Of a stretch of DNA of 64,000 nt, positions 1-9,932 are shown piece by piece. This DNA comes from Alicyclobacillus fastidiosus. Lineage in GTDB: Bacteria; Bacillota; Bacilli; Alicyclobacillales; Alicyclobacillaceae. The position numbers and the translations under genes were made by a program. The DNA lies in NCBI RefSeq assembly GCF_026651875.1, contig NZ_CP104067.1, positions 4,454,501 to 4,518,500 on the forward strand, read 5' to 3'. Positions within the stretch are counted from its first letter, which is position 1. The number at the start of each line of letters is the position of its first letter. The notes beneath the pieces are model-generated. The model saw nothing but the letters and a program-made list of their open reading frames with translations, ran no database searches and was not told where the DNA came from.

Positions 1-1
1 G

Positions 2-967
2 TTTATTGAACTGGCCTCCTTTGAGGCGACCACCTTTGAAGACCTGTTTCAGGGGGTTCTCGCCATCCCCTGGGAGGATATCCTGCCGAAGAACGCAGAG
101 TTCCCGGTCGTCGGCAAGTCCGTGAAGTCCATCCTACATAGCGTACCGGCGTGTCAGAGCATCACCAAAAAGGCGGTCGTAGAGCGCCTGAAGCGCGCCT
201 ACCACCAGGAGACGTTCGAAGAGTCCGGCGCGCTCTATCGGATTGAGGTGGCGCTCGTCAAGGACGTCGCCACCATCCGCCTGGACACGAGCGGCAATGG
301 CCTTCACCGCCGCGGTTATCGGCGGCTGAACGCCACCGCACCGCTGCGCGAGACGCTCGCGGCGGCGCTCGTGTTGCTCAGCCGATGGGACGCGCACCGC
401 CCCTTTCTAGATCCGATGTGCGGCTCCGGGACAATCGCCATCGAAGCGGCTCTCTACGGACTGCGCCGGGCCCCTGGTGCATTGCGGTCGTTTGCATCGG
501 AAGCGTGGCCGACGCTATCGGACGAAGCCTTTCCGGAATCGCGCGACGAGGCGGCAGCTCTCGCCCGCGACGTGGAGCTAAACATCGTGGCCTCGGACGT
601 CGATTCGGACGTTCTCGAACTCACGAACCGCCACCTCCAATTGGCAGACCTCGACGGCCTCGTCGAGGTTCGCAAGGCGGACGCACGACGCATCAAGCCG
701 GACGAGGAATACGGCTGCATCATCAGCAACCCGCCGTACGGCGAACGGCTGATGACCATTGACGAGACGGAACGGCTTTACCGAGCGATCGGCAGGACCT
801 TTCGGACGTTTGACACCTGGTCGGTGTTCATCCTCACGTCCAACCCCACCTTTGAACGCCTGTATGGGGCAAAGGCGGACAAGCGCCGCAAACTGTACAA
901 CGGTCGCATCGAGACGCAGCTCTTCCAATATCTTGGTCCGCTGCCACCGCGGCCGCCGCAGGCGTGA
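2..967 (+). CDS. rlmL: 23S rRNA guanine-N2 methyltransferase, YpsC/RlmL family (5' end outside window)
   Basis: The reading frame is open from base 2, so the start and the N-terminal THUMP region lie upstream of the window; the internal GTG at 122 is not the likely start. The visible part is the SAM-dependent methyltransferase domain: a DPMCGSGT SAM-binding loop, and the catalytic SNPPYGERL motif typical of N2-guanine methyltransferases, which bind the flipped base through NPPY. By family this enzyme makes m2G in 23S rRNA (E. coli RlmL; B. subtilis YpsC). It ends at a TGA followed by a small GC hairpin. The family assignment is strong; the exact modified position is inferred from homology only. 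Confidence 0.88.
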   Translation, partial: FIELASFEATTFEDLFQGVLAIPWEDILPKNAEFPVVGKSVKSILHSVPACQSITKKAVVERLKRAYHQETFEESGALYRIEVALVKDVATIRLDTSGNGLHRRGYRRLNATAPLRETLAAALVLLSRWDAHRPFLDPMCGSGTIAIEAALYGLRRAPGALRSFASEAWPTLSDEAFPESRDEAAALARDVELNIVASDVDSDVLELTNRHLQLADLDGLVEVRKADARRIKPDEEYGCIISNPPYGERLMTIDETERLYRAIGRTFRTFDTWSVFILTSNPTFERLYGAKADKRRKLYNGRIETQLFQYLGPLPPRPPQA

Positions 968-972
968 TACGG

Positions 973-987
973 CGGCCCTTGGGGCCG
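973..987 (+). terminator. weak GC hairpin after rRNA methyltransferase gene
   Basis: A perfect 6-bp stem (CGGCCC/GGGCCG, 3-base loop) starts 5 bases after the stop codon. The following bases are only modestly T-rich, so it may be a weak terminator or merely a stable 3' end. Confidence 0.3.
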
Positions 988-1267
988 TGGCTTCTTGCAA
1001 CGGCGCCTAATTGGTAGTAGAGTGACAAAGGACTGTTTTTCTGGGATAAGCCGTGGCAGTACGGGTTTGCCAGGCATGTTCGCAACGGATGCCCCAAACG
1101 CGAAAGCGGTTGTTTTTCCCTCACGGAAGCTTCGTTAACACACTGGAGAATGACGAATCCTGATGGCCGCATCGACATTCCTGATGGACGCGCGACATTT
1201 CCTCCAATTCCGTTGCAAAATGAGAGCAGTAAGAACAAGTAAGCCATGGAGCAAAGGAGTGAACTGT
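988..1267 (+). promoter_or_regulatory. leader/upstream region of aconitase gene
   Basis: About 280 bases without a convincing gene. The aconitase frame stays open back to 1163, but only the ATG at 1268 has a ribosome binding site. I see no unambiguous -35/-10 pair. The acnA promoter must lie here because the preceding gene ends at 967 with a hairpin. Confidence 0.35.
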
Positions 1268-3994
1268 ATGGGAACGAATCATAATCTGTTTGAATCCAAA
1301 CAGACGTTGAACGTTGGTCAGCAATCATTTACGTACTACCGTCTGAACTCCATTCAGGATCAAGGCGTTGCTGACATCTCCCGCCTCCCGTTTTCCATCA
1401 AAATTCTGTTGGAAGCGGTATTGCGCCAATTCGACGGGCGCGTGATCACGGAAGACCACGTTCGTCAGTTGGCGAACTGGAACGCGGCTGCCCCGGAAAA
1501 GGCGGATGTCCCGTTTAAGCCGGCTCGTATCCTGTTGCAGGACTTCACAGGGGTACCGGTCGTCGTGGACCTGGCCGCACTTCGCTCCGCGATGCACCGC
1601 CTCGGCGGAAATCCGGACCGCATCAACCCGCTCGTCCCGGTAGATCTCGTCATCGACCACTCCGTTCAGGTCGACGCATTCGGCTCGGACGCTGCACTCG
1701 AATTTAATATCAACCGCGAGTTTGAGCGAAACGAGGAACGATACAAATTCCTCCGCTGGGCTGCGAAGTCGTTTGACAACTTCAGTGCGGTCCCTCCAGG
1801 TACCGGTATCGTTCACCAAGTCAACCTCGAGTATCTCGCGAAGGTCGTTCAACAGCGCCAGGTCAATGGCGACGTCGTCGTCTTCCCGGACAGCCTGGTC
1901 GGTACTGACTCGCACACGACGATGATCAACGGCATTGGCGTCCTCGGCTGGGGCGTCGGTGGCATCGAGGCCGAGGCGTGTATGCTCGGGCAACCGCTCT
2001 ACCTCCTACAACCAGAAGTCATCGGCTTCAAACTCACGGGCCGCCTGCCAGAGGGCGCAACGGCAACCGACCTAGCGCTCACGGTTGTCAACATGCTTCG
2101 CAAGAAGGGTGTCGTCGGCAAGTTCGTCGAGTTCTACGGTTCCGGGCTTTCCAACATCAGCCTGGCGGACCGGGCGACCATCGCCAACATGGGTCCAGAG
2201 TACGGTGCGACCATGGGATTCTTCCCAGTTGACCAAGAGTCGCTCGACTACATGCACAGCACGGGCCGCGACGAAGACCTCATCGCCCTCGTCGAAAAGT
2301 ACACCAAAGAACAGGGGATCTTCCGGACGGACGACATGGCGGATCCAATCTTCACGGACACGCTCGAACTCGATCTCGCCGACGTCCAACCGTCGATGGC
2401 GGGACCGAAACGGCCGCAGGATAAAATCTTCTTGAAGGATATGAAGTCCACTTTTGAAACAGCACTCGACAAACCGATGAGCGAGGGCGGCTTCGGCCTC
2501 TCGAGCGAAGCGCGGAACAAGGTTGGTACCGTCAAGTACGAAGATGGTTCCACCGCTGAACTCCGCCAGGGTGCGACGGTTATCGCCGCTATCACGAGCT
2601 GTACGAACACGTCGAACCCTTCGGTCATGCTCGGTGCCGGACTCGTCGCCAAGAAGGCGGCTGAAAAGGGGCTGACCACGCCGAAATACGTCAAAACCAG
2701 CCTTGCACCAGGTTCCCGCGTCGTCACGGACTATTTGGAGAAGGCAGATCTGCTCACGCCGCTCGCTCAGCTCGGTTTCGACGTCGTCGGCTACGGTTGT
2801 ACGACCTGTATCGGCAACAGCGGTCCGCTGCCGGACGAAGTGAGCCAGACCATCCAGGAGAACGACCTGCTCGTTTCGGCTGTCCTCTCAGGTAACCGGA
2901 ACTTTGAAGGCCGCATCCACTCGCTGGTCAAAGCGAACTACCTTGCATCCCCGCCGCTGGTTGTGGCATATGCGCTCGCGGGTACGGTCGACATCGACCT
3001 CACAAGCGAACCGCTCGGCAAGGATAAGGACGGCAACGACGTGTACCTGAAGGACATCTGGCCAACGAACCAGGAAGTTCAGGACACCATCCGCGAGGTC
3101 ATCAGTCCAGAGATGTTCCGCGCTCAATACGAGGGCGTATTCGATAGCAATGAACGTTGGAATCAACTGGAAACGGCGCAAGGCCGTCTGTACGATTGGG
3201 ATGAACAATCCACATACATCCAGGAACCTCCGTTCTTCGTGGGCCTCACGGCAGATGTCCCGGACATCGCAGAAATCAACGACGCACGCGTCCTGGCCTT
3301 GCTGGGGGATTCGGTCACGACCGACCATATCTCACCAGCTGGTAACATCGCGCAAAAGAGCCCTGCTGGTCACTACCTGCAGGAACATGGCATCGAGCCA
3401 TACGACTTCAACTCCTACGGTTCGCGCCGAGGGAACCACGAAGTCATGATGCGCGGCACATTTGCCAACATCCGAATTCGCAACCAAGTCGCACCTGGCA
3501 CCGAAGGCGGCGTGACCACGTACTTCCCGACGGGCGAAGTCATGTCCATCTACGATGCTTCGATGAAGTATCAGGCGGAGAAACAACCGCTGGTCGTCAT
3601 CGCGGGCAAGGAGTACGGAACCGGCTCGTCGCGCGACTGGGCCGCAAAGGGTACATTCCTCCTCGGCGTCAAAGCGGTTATCGCCGAGAGCTTCGAGCGT
3701 ATCCACCGCAGCAACCTGGTCGGTATGGGTGTACTTCCGCTTCAGTTCAAAAATGGCGAAAGTGCTTCGAGCCTCGGTATCACCGGCACGGAGAAGTTCA
3801 CCATTCAGGGACTGAGCAACGAATTGCAACCACGCTCCGAAGTGACTGTGCGAGCAACTCGAGAAGACGGCTCCTCTTTCACCTTCCAAACAGATGTCCG
3901 CCTGGACAGCGACATCGAGGTGGAATACTACCGCAATGGTGGTATCCTCCAAACCGTCTTGCGCAACTTCGTTCGCGAAGAGCAAAACGCGTAA
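1268..3994 (+). CDS. acnA: aconitate hydratase AcnA
   Basis: TCA-cycle aconitase converting citrate to isocitrate through cis-aconitate with a [4Fe-4S] cluster; members of this family also bind RNA when iron is low. The 908-residue length matches Bacillus CitB/AcnA. The cluster cysteines are visible in [11 protein letters not shown] and in [25 protein letters not shown] and the C-terminal swivel-domain signature [12 protein letters not shown] are also present. The start is the ATG at 1268, preceded by AAAGGAGTGA at good spacing, although the frame is open 35 codons further upstream without a ribosome site. A strong terminator follows the stop. Confidence 0.96.
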   Translation: MGTNHNLFESKQTLNVGQQSFTYYRLNSIQDQGVADISRLPFSIKILLEAVLRQFDGRVITEDHVRQLANWNAAAPEKADVPFKPARILLQDFTGVPVVVDLAALRSAMHRLGGNPDRINPLVPVDLVIDHSVQVDAFGSDAALEFNINREFERNEERYKFLRWAAKSFDNFSAVPPGTGIVHQVNLEYLAKVVQQRQVNGDVVVFPDSLVGTDSHTTMINGIGVLGWGVGGIEAEACMLGQPLYLLQPEVIGFKLTGRLPEGATATDLALTVVNMLRKKGVVGKFVEFYGSGLSNISLADRATIANMGPEYGATMGFFPVDQESLDYMHSTGRDEDLIALVEKYTKEQGIFRTDDMADPIFTDTLELDLADVQPSMAGPKRPQDKIFLKDMKSTFETALDKPMSEGGFGLSSEARNKVGTVKYEDGSTAELRQGATVIAAITSCTNTSNPSVMLGAGLVAKKAAEKGLTTPKYVKTSLAPGSRVVTDYLEKADLLTPLAQLGFDVVGYGCTTCIGNSGPLPDEVSQTIQENDLLVSAVLSGNRNFEGRIHSLVKANYLASPPLVVAYALAGTVDIDLTSEPLGKDKDGNDVYLKDIWPTNQEVQDTIREVISPEMFRAQYEGVFDSNERWNQLETAQGRLYDWDEQSTYIQEPPFFVGLTADVPDIAEINDARVLALLGDSVTTDHISPAGNIAQKSPAGHYLQEHGIEPYDFNSYGSRRGNHEVMMRGTFANIRIRNQVAPGTEGGVTTYFPTGEVMSIYDASMKYQAEKQPLVVIAGKEYGTGSSRDWAAKGTFLLGVKAVIAESFERIHRSNLVGMGVLPLQFKNGESASSLGITGTEKFTIQGLSNELQPRSEVTVRATREDGSSFTFQTDVRLDSDIEVEYYRNGGILQTVLRNFVREEQNA

Positions 3995-4006
3995 GTCTTG
4001 CATCGC

Positions 4007-4044
4007 AAAAAGCGGTGTGCACCTTTCGGTGCACACCGCTTTTT
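4007..4044. terminator. bidirectional rho-independent terminator
   Basis: A perfect 17-bp inverted repeat with a TTTC loop, A-run on the left arm and T-run on the right, lies between the convergent aconitase and alcohol dehydrogenase genes and can serve both. Confidence 0.93.
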
Positions 4045-4060
4045 CCGTTTTATCAGTGCC

Positions 4061-5227
4061 TTACAAGGATGCCTTTAAAATGTTGTAGACATCGTCTTTA
4101 TTGAGCTTCTTAAAGTTTCCTATCTCACCAAAGCGCACTGCCTGACTCGCCATCGTAGTCAACTGCTCATCCCCGATGTCGTAGTCGGCGAGCCGTTGTG
4201 GCGCACCGATTTCGCGATAATAGTTGCGCACTTTTGCAATGGCGATGTCCGCCAGTTCGCCGTCGCTCTTTCCTTCCGAATTGACGCCAAATACGTTCGT
4301 GGCGAGGCTCGCGAACCGTGCAGGGTTGACTTGCTTTGTATAGTCCATCCAATGCGGGAAGATGATCGCCAGTCCACCACCGTGCGGAATATCGTAGATT
4401 GCGCTGATTTCGTGTTCGATGGCGTGACAAGCCCAATCGCCCTGAATCCCCATGCTGATCATGCCATTCAAGGCCATCGTGCTGCAGTACATCAACGTTT
4501 CCCGCGCGTGGTAGTCGGTTGGGTTATCGATTGCGGCCTTCGTATTCTCGATAATGGTCTTGATGACCGCCTCGATCAAATGCTGTTGCAAGGGCGTATG
4601 TTCCGTTCTGTGGAAATAGTGCTCAAAACAGTGCGCGAGCATATCACACGCGCCGTAGATAGTCTGGTCGCGCGGAACGGTATACGTATTTTCAGGATCG
4701 CAGAAGGAGAACCTCGGGTATGTATACGGGGAACCGCCTCCGAGCTTTTCCTTGGTCTCCCAGTTGGTGATCACGCCGCCGGCGTTCATTTCTGATCCGG
4801 TCGCCGCCAACGTCAGTATCGTCCCCAAGGGCAAGGCACCTGTTGCTTTTCCCTTGCGAGCGTATATATCCCAGACATCACCCTCGTACTTAGCGCCCAT
4901 CGCGATGGCCTTCGCACAATCGAGTACTGAGCCGCCGCCGATGGCCAGGATGAGATCGACATTCTCCGTGCGGCAAATGTCGACGCCTTTATGAACGGTG
5001 GTCAACCGAGGATTTGGCTCGACACCAGACAATTCAAACGTGGTTACGCCTGCGTCCTTTAAAATTCCCACGACCTTGTCGTAGAGGCCGCTTCTCTTAA
5101 TGCTGCCGCCACCGTAGACGAGCAGCACGCGTTTGCCGACTTGTAAAACTTCACTGGCCAAATGCGATTCGATTTGACCCTTTCCATAATATAAAGCCGT
5201 CGGATTTTGAAAGCGAAATGCATCCAT
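4061..5227 (-). CDS. iron-containing alcohol dehydrogenase (BdhA/YugJ type)
   Basis: 388-residue NAD(P)-dependent alcohol/butanol dehydrogenase of the group III metal ADH family, interconverting aldehydes and primary alcohols. The GGGS nucleotide loop is at about residues 97-100. Metal ligands are visible at about D195 and H199 (CDMLAHCFEH) and H268 and H282 (ACHAIEHE and DIPHGGG). The ATG at 5227 is chosen because AAAGGAGGTCA sits directly before it; the longer open frame upstream has no family similarity. The gene stands alone, with its own sigma-A-like promoter, divergent from the EamA gene. Sequence features resemble YugJ/BdhA more than YqhD, but the physiological substrate cannot be read from the sequence. 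Confidence 0.93.
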   Translation of the reverse strand: MDAFRFQNPTALYYGKGQIESHLASEVLQVGKRVLLVYGGGSIKRSGLYDKVVGILKDAGVTTFELSGVEPNPRLTTVHKGVDICRTENVDLILAIGGGSVLDCAKAIAMGAKYEGDVWDIYARKGKATGALPLGTILTLAATGSEMNAGGVITNWETKEKLGGGSPYTYPRFSFCDPENTYTVPRDQTIYGACDMLAHCFEHYFHRTEHTPLQQHLIEAVIKTIIENTKAAIDNPTDYHARETLMYCSTMALNGMISMGIQGDWACHAIEHEISAIYDIPHGGGLAIIFPHWMDYTKQVNPARFASLATNVFGVNSEGKSDGELADIAIAKVRNYYREIGAPQRLADYDIGDEQLTTMASQAVRFGEIGNFKKLNKDDVYNILKASL

Positions 5228-5263
5228 TCCAGATGACCTCCTTTTGGTGTACAAAGCTCTTCC

Positions 5264-5291
5264 ATTGTAACAATTCCAGTCGCATTTACAA
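5264..5291 (-). promoter_or_regulatory. sigma-A-like promoter of the alcohol dehydrogenase gene
   Basis: On the minus strand TTGTAA, a 16-base spacer and TACAAT lie about 40 bases before the ATG at 5227. Confidence 0.6.
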
Positions 5292-5390
5292 AACGTAAGC
5301 GAAGTGAAATAGCGTACTTGCAAGGCTAATGTCACACAGCTTGGCATATACATCAGTGTTATTCGCTGGCTACAGAGAGGAGGCACGCGA

Positions 5391-6299
5391 GTGTTAGGAC
5401 AAGTCACCGCCGTCCTCAGTGCCGTCTGTTACGCGCTTTCGCATATCTTCATCCGCAAGGGGCAGGCTGATTCATCCCCTGCCGATCACGGCCTCCTTCC
5501 CGTGCTCTCCATCAGCGCACTGCTACTCGACTTCAGTTGCGTCGTGGTTCGCCTTGTGCACTTCACAAGTCAACCAATTGACGTGCACGGGCTATTCATA
5601 CCCATCCTGTTCGCAGCACTGTCCGGTATCATCGGAACCATACTCGGACGACTCGCGCTGTATCGCGCGATGGAGGACCTCGGTGCGACGCGCGGGGTGG
5701 TCATCAAGGGCCTTTCGCCTTTCGTCACTTTACTTATCGTCATGTTCGCCTTAGATCAGCCGATTTTGCGAGGCGACCTAGTCGGGTTGGGGTGCCTCGC
5801 CCTCTGTATCGTGTTGCTGTTTATTGAACGGCAGGTCGACGCAGAGCGGCACATCCCCCTGCGCATTTTCCAAAATAGCCTCGTGATTGCCGGCTTTTCC
5901 GCAGTGGCCCAAGGCGTTGGCCATACCTTTCGCCAATTCAGCGTAAACGGCACTTTGCCTCCGTTGTACGCAGCGGCCATCGACGTCAGCGTGGCGTGCA
6001 CCGGCTACGTGTTGTTCCTCGCGGTCAGCCGACGGCTACGTCCCCTCTTGAGCCAGTACCGTAGTTCGTCTAACGCAAGTTTGCTGGCCGCGGGGCTCTT
6101 CTCCGCGCTGGCCGTCCTCCTCTTTTTTACGGCCGTGCAGCAAATTCCGGTCTCGACGGTATCCATCTTGGCCGCCACAGAGCCGGTGATTGTGGCACTC
6201 TTCTCCGTCCTGTTCTTCCCCAAGCTGGAGCGGATCACGTGGTGGAGTGCGAGCGCCGCAGTGGTCGTGGCAGCTGGGGTCGTACTCATCAGCCTGTAG
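5391..6299 (+). CDS. EamA/DMT-family transporter
   Basis: 302-residue integral membrane protein with about ten hydrophobic segments in two EamA halves, the layout of drug/metabolite exporters. The first half begins GQVTAVLSAVCYALSHIFIRKG; the second half contains the conserved AATEPVIVALFSVLFF segment typical of the tenth-helix region. It starts at GTG 5391 after GAGAGGAGG and is divergent from the alcohol dehydrogenase. The substrate is unknown; families of this type export amino acids, nucleosides or other small metabolites. Confidence 0.85.
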   Translation: MLGQVTAVLSAVCYALSHIFIRKGQADSSPADHGLLPVLSISALLLDFSCVVVRLVHFTSQPIDVHGLFIPILFAALSGIIGTILGRLALYRAMEDLGATRGVVIKGLSPFVTLLIVMFALDQPILRGDLVGLGCLALCIVLLFIERQVDAERHIPLRIFQNSLVIAGFSAVAQGVGHTFRQFSVNGTLPPLYAAAIDVSVACTGYVLFLAVSRRLRPLLSQYRSSSNASLLAAGLFSALAVLLFFTAVQQIPVSTVSILAATEPVIVALFSVLFFPKLERITWWSASAAVVVAAGVVLISL

Positions 6300-6377
6300 C
6301 GAGGCCCCTAAAACTTGCCCTAAGGGCTTTGCTTCTCTAGACTATTGGCGTATGAATAACGGTTGAGGATGAGTCGA

Positions 6378-7661
6378 TTGAAATATGACGTAATTGTAGT
6401 GGGTGCCGGGCCCGCCGGATTGATGGCCGCCATCGCCGCGAAGGATACAGGCGCGCGGGTAGCACTGATTGAAAAAGGACACAAGCCTGGGCGCAAACTA
6501 GGTATATCTGGTGGGGGCCGTTGTAACGTCACCAACGCGAAGCCATTGCCGGAACTGATGGAAAATATCCCTGGCAACGCGCGGTTTTTGCACTCGGCGC
6601 TCACTCGCTTTTCCAATCAAGACATCATGGCGTTTTTTGAGGGTCTTGGCATTCGCTTGAAGGAAGAGGATAGAGGACGCGTCTTTCCCGTCTCAGATCA
6701 AGCGTCAACTGTAGTAAAAGCCGTCGTGGACAAGGTGTATACGTCTGGCGTGGACGTGCTGCTCGACACGCCGGTGGCACGCCTCCTGGCAAATGACGGC
6801 CAAATCACAGGCGTCCGCCTCGCGCGCGGTCAAACGGTCGAGTGTGCGGCCGTCGTCGTCGCGACGGGTGGGTGCAGTGTGCCTAAGACGGGGAGCACTG
6901 GCGACGCCTATCCGTGGGTGCAGGCGTTCGGTCACACGATTGTCCAGCCCTACCCCACCGAGGTACCGCTCACTAGTGACGAACCGTTCATCGTGGGGCG
7001 CAAACTTCAGGGCCTTTCCCTACGCGGCATCGACGCGACGGTCTGGGATGACGCTCGCAAAAAGCGACTCACGACGGAACATGGCGACATGATCTTTACT
7101 CACCTCGGTCTCAGCGGGCCAACTGCTCTGCGCTGCAGCCATTACGTCTCTACTGCCAAGCGCAAGAATAAAGACGTTTCGCTGTCCGTGACCATCGACC
7201 TGGCACCCGAAGCGCAGCGAAGCGAACTCGAGCAGGCGCTGACGAGCGGACGCAAGCACCATCCACGCCGAAGCATTGCCACACATTTGGGCGAGCGCTT
7301 CCCGGAGCGACTCGTCGACTTCGTGTTAGCGAAGGCCGCCGTGCCGTCTGCTGCTCAGCTAGCAAATCTCAGCAAGCCCCAGATGGATGCGCTGGTTGCG
7401 ACCATCAAGGCCTGCCCTATCCACATCACAGGCACGCTGCCGCTCGAGCAGGCGACCGTCACAGGTGGGGGTGTGAGTGTCAAGGAGATAGACCCGAAAA
7501 CGATGCAATCGAAACTCGTTCGCGGCCTGTACTTCTCCGGTGAAGTCATGGACGTGCACGCCCACACCGGGGGTTATAACATCACCGTCGCGTTCTCAAC
7601 CGGTCATCTGGCGGGACAGAGCGCCGCGATGCAAGCGCTGGAACCGGTGACCGTACGCTAA
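6378..7661 (+). CDS. HI0933-family NAD(P)/FAD-dependent oxidoreductase (YtfP-like)
   Basis: About 427-residue flavoprotein. The N-terminal dinucleotide fold VVGAGPAGLMAAIAA is followed by the family signature KLGISGGGRCNVTN, and the C-terminus has the second FAD-contacting stretch GLYFSGEVMDVHAHTGGYN. Function in this family (aminoacetone oxidase-like/YtfP) is poorly defined. Start choice: GAGG at 6365-6368 touches the ATG at 6369 but lies nine bases before the TTG at 6378, so TTG 6378 is preferred; the family's N-terminus (KYDVIVVGAGPAG) also begins there. Annotators could instead choose TTG 6363 or ATG 6369. It is convergent with the MFS gene, with 9 bases between the stops. Confidence 0.9.
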   Translation: MKYDVIVVGAGPAGLMAAIAAKDTGARVALIEKGHKPGRKLGISGGGRCNVTNAKPLPELMENIPGNARFLHSALTRFSNQDIMAFFEGLGIRLKEEDRGRVFPVSDQASTVVKAVVDKVYTSGVDVLLDTPVARLLANDGQITGVRLARGQTVECAAVVVATGGCSVPKTGSTGDAYPWVQAFGHTIVQPYPTEVPLTSDEPFIVGRKLQGLSLRGIDATVWDDARKKRLTTEHGDMIFTHLGLSGPTALRCSHYVSTAKRKNKDVSLSVTIDLAPEAQRSELEQALTSGRKHHPRRSIATHLGERFPERLVDFVLAKAAVPSAAQLANLSKPQMDALVATIKACPIHITGTLPLEQATVTGGGVSVKEIDPKTMQSKLVRGLYFSGEVMDVHAHTGGYNITVAFSTGHLAGQSAAMQALEPVTVR

Positions 7662-7670
7662 GTCCACTTG

Positions 7671-8822
7671 TCATTTTACCGGTGAACGCTCGCTCAAACG
7701 CCGCATCAGTGGGCGGCGAACGAGAAGGAGATAACCATAGGCAATGAGAAAGAACCCACTAGACACTACCATGAGCCAGTTGTAGTGATTCCCATGCAGC
7801 AGACTGCCGCCAAGCGACGAGCCAACCGCGTTCCCAACGCGGGTTCCAAAGACGCGCATACCGAACATCTGAGAAAATTCGCTGGTATGCACAAAATCGA
7901 GAAACATGGCGTCGATGATCGGCGGTGGTACGGCTGTGGTGATGGTCACGACAAAGTAGATGGCGACGAATGCCGCACAAGTCATGGCGACGATAAACAG
8001 AATGGTCGAACAAGCGCTTAGCACGAACGATAGAAAGAGTGTCGCTTGTTGCCGCATGCGCTCAATCATCGGGCGAACCAGGTAGGAGCCCAGCGATACC
8101 ATAAAGAGGCTCACGGCGTAGACCAGCGACGTGGTGGCGCTCGAAGCGTGGTAGCGCTGCTCTAAAATGAGTGTCGCAAACGGATTGAAGAGCCCCCCGG
8201 CGATGCCAAAGAGGATGGCGTACCCAGCCATGAAGACGAGCGGTTTTGAGGGCACTTGCATGACCCTCGTTCGACGGCTATCCGGCGCTTTCACAAAGAA
8301 GCGAAAGATGGGTGCTACAAGCGAAACGGCGGATCCGACCACCATCGTCTCACGCAGCCCATACGCGTGTACAAACCATCCGGCAAAGATGACACCGACG
8401 CCAATAAACACCATGTAAAGCGCCGTGAACCGACTGATTAGGTGTGATCTCTCCCGTCCGGTCACGAGCGAGCTAAGGACGACATTTTCGGTACTCGTGA
8501 GCATCGATCCCCCAACACCTGACAGCGCAGCGGTGACTGTCCAGACCGGTACCGAGGTAACCAGCGATGTGCACAAGCTGCCGAGGCCAATCGTGAGGGT
8601 AGCCCACTTAAAGATGTGCGAAGCCCCCACTCTATCCGCCAACGGCCCCATCAATAGCGCCGAACAGCCGCCAAAAAATGCGTTGATAGCAAAGAGATAC
8701 CCTATCGTTCGGTCGGAGACGTGTGCAGACGAGTAGAAAAACGGCTGTGCGTATTGAACCATTCCTATCCCAAAACTCAGAAAAAATTCACTAAAAAAGT
8801 AGAGAAAGAGTCCGCGTCTCAT
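7671..8822 (-). CDS. MFS transporter
   Basis: 383-residue permease with about twelve hydrophobic segments. The signature GPLADRVGASHIFKW between helices 2 and 3 matches the MFS consensus G-x-x-x-D-R-x-G. The start ATG at 8822 is preceded by GGAGGTCATC; a longer open frame to 8861 lacks a ribosome site. The substrate cannot be inferred; the closest general pattern is drug or sugar efflux MFS. It is transcribed away from the small gene at 8941-9132, whose terminator separates the two. Confidence 0.87.
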   Translation of the reverse strand: MRRGLFLYFFSEFFLSFGIGMVQYAQPFFYSSAHVSDRTIGYLFAINAFFGGCSALLMGPLADRVGASHIFKWATLTIGLGSLCTSLVTSVPVWTVTAALSGVGGSMLTSTENVVLSSLVTGRERSHLISRFTALYMVFIGVGVIFAGWFVHAYGLRETMVVGSAVSLVAPIFRFFVKAPDSRRTRVMQVPSKPLVFMAGYAILFGIAGGLFNPFATLILEQRYHASSATTSLVYAVSLFMVSLGSYLVRPMIERMRQQATLFLSFVLSACSTILFIVAMTCAAFVAIYFVVTITTAVPPPIIDAMFLDFVHTSEFSQMFGMRVFGTRVGNAVGSSLGGSLLHGNHYNWLMVVSSGFFLIAYGYLLLVRRPLMRRLSERSPVK

Positions 8823-8894
8823 GATGACCTCCAGCGTAAGCCCCAGATGAATGCAAACCATCTAGTACAGCACATCATACCAAGATGACTGTCC

Positions 8895-8923
8895 ATTAAA
8901 AAGAGCGAGCGCGAGGCTCGCTC
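8895..8923 (-). terminator. rho-independent terminator of small minus-strand gene
   Basis: GAGCGAGC (8903-8910), a five-base loop and GCTCGCTC (8916-8923), with AAAAA on the plus strand at 8898-8902, i.e. a U-run on the minus strand. It lies 18 bases beyond the stop of the minus-strand small gene at 8941. Confidence 0.8.
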
Positions 8924-8940
8924 CGATTTGACACGTTCAG

Positions 8941-9132
8941 TCACTGAAAGTCAGAGACAGACGCTCCATAGCTTCCGTCCAGCTTGCGACTGTACATCCC
9001 TTCTTTGGGTGTTCCATAACGATGAGGCTTGTCCTTGCTCTCGCCACTACGCATACACGCACTCGCTTCTGCACTCATCACAGGTCCGGAGGCCTCGTCG
9101 CCGCGTCCAATGGATTTCCGTCGAGATGTCAT
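8941..9132 (-). CDS. small hydrophilic protein, unknown function
   Basis: 63-residue open frame starting at ATG 9132 with a G-rich ribosome site (GAAGGGGGACTGTAC). Support for a real gene comes from the strong minus-strand terminator right after its stop. The protein is rich in Ser, Gly, Arg and Lys (starts MTSRRKSIGRGDEASG, ends YGASVSDFQ), without hydrophobic segments or recognisable domains. A small spore or stress protein is possible but that is a guess. The remaining intergenic bases up to the maf gene hold no other convincing gene. Confidence 0.5.
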   Translation of the reverse strand: MTSRRKSIGRGDEASGPVMSAEASACMRSGESKDKPHRYGTPKEGMYSRKLDGSYGASVSDFQ

Positions 9133-9279
9133 GTACAGTCCCCCTTCGATGATTTGTGTCAAATCAGGCATAATGTAACCAACGATTGCCGATCACATGC
9201 TCACTCCCCAGTCTCAGGTGGGCTTTGTCCACGGCAATCCGGCGAAGTCCCTTCACACTACATGAAAGGAAGAAATCCT

Positions 9280-9888
9280 TTGGACCGTCTAGAACTCATC
9301 TTGGCGTCCGGCTCTCCCCGCCGCCGCCAGTTGCTCGAAATGCTCTCGCTGCCGTTTCAGGTCATCGTGACCGACGCAGACGAAGAAATTCGCCCTAGTT
9401 GGGCCCCCGGCAGGGCCGTGGAGGAACTGGCAGAGCGCAAACTCGCCGTCGCACTGTCCCGCATCGACGTGCCGAACACCATCGCCATCGCGGCCGACAC
9501 CGTCGTCGTTGCAGACGGGACAATCCTTGGCAAGCCCAAGGACGAAAACGAGGCGTACGACATGCTACAGCGCCTACGAGGCACCTCACACGAGGTCTTT
9601 ACAGGTGTCGCCGTGTACAATATGCAGAACGGAAAATCGCGTACCTTTCATGAAGTGACGCGCGTTTGGATGTACGAAAAGGACGAGGACTGGCTGCGTT
9701 GGTACATCGCCACCGGCGAACCGATGGACAAGGCTGGAAGCTACGCCATTCAAGGTGTCGGATCCCTATTGGTGGAGCGAATTGAAGGAGACTATTTCAA
9801 CGTCGTGGGTCTGCCGATTGGGCGCCTCGCCCTCACACTCGAGGAACTTGGCGCCCCTTTGCAGTCGTTGCTGAACGACGAGGGATAA
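9280..9888 (+). CDS. maf: Maf-family nucleotide pyrophosphatase
   Basis: 202-residue Maf/YhdE-type protein that hydrolyses dTTP, UTP or modified nucleotides to monophosphates; in Bacillus, Maf is linked to septum formation. The signature LASGSPRRRQLLEML is at the N-terminus, AADTVVVADGTILGKP carries the catalytic Asp, and DKAGSYAIQG is the second conserved box. Start choice: TTG 9280 has AAAGGAAG at 7-base spacing and gives the canonical length and N-terminus; the ATG at 9262 has no ribosome site. The frame is open back to 9022 but this is not family sequence. Confidence 0.92.
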   Translation: MDRLELILASGSPRRRQLLEMLSLPFQVIVTDADEEIRPSWAPGRAVEELAERKLAVALSRIDVPNTIAIAADTVVVADGTILGKPKDENEAYDMLQRLRGTSHEVFTGVAVYNMQNGKSRTFHEVTRVWMYEKDEDWLRWYIATGEPMDKAGSYAIQGVGSLLVERIEGDYFNVVGLPIGRLALTLEELGAPLQSLLNDEG

Positions 9889-9899
9889 GTCGAACGACG

Positions 9900-9928
9900 G
9901 GCCCAAACGAGTCGCGCTCGTTTGGGCC
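9900..9928. terminator. terminator between convergent maf and metI-like genes
   Basis: A perfect 12-bp stem (GGCCCAAACGAG/CTCGTTTGGGCC) with a 5-base loop lies in the 44 bases between two convergent stops. T-runs are short on both sides. Confidence 0.7.
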
Positions 9929-9932
9929 GACT

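Noticed and set aside
1163..1267. Upstream extension of the aconitase frame
   Set aside because: No ribosome site at the upstream start and no aconitase similarity; ATG 1268 has a good AAAGGAGTGA site and gives the family length.
4196..4795. Long plus-strand frame opposite the alcohol dehydrogenase
   Set aside because: Antisense shadow of a conserved gene in GC-rich DNA; no ribosome site or similarity.
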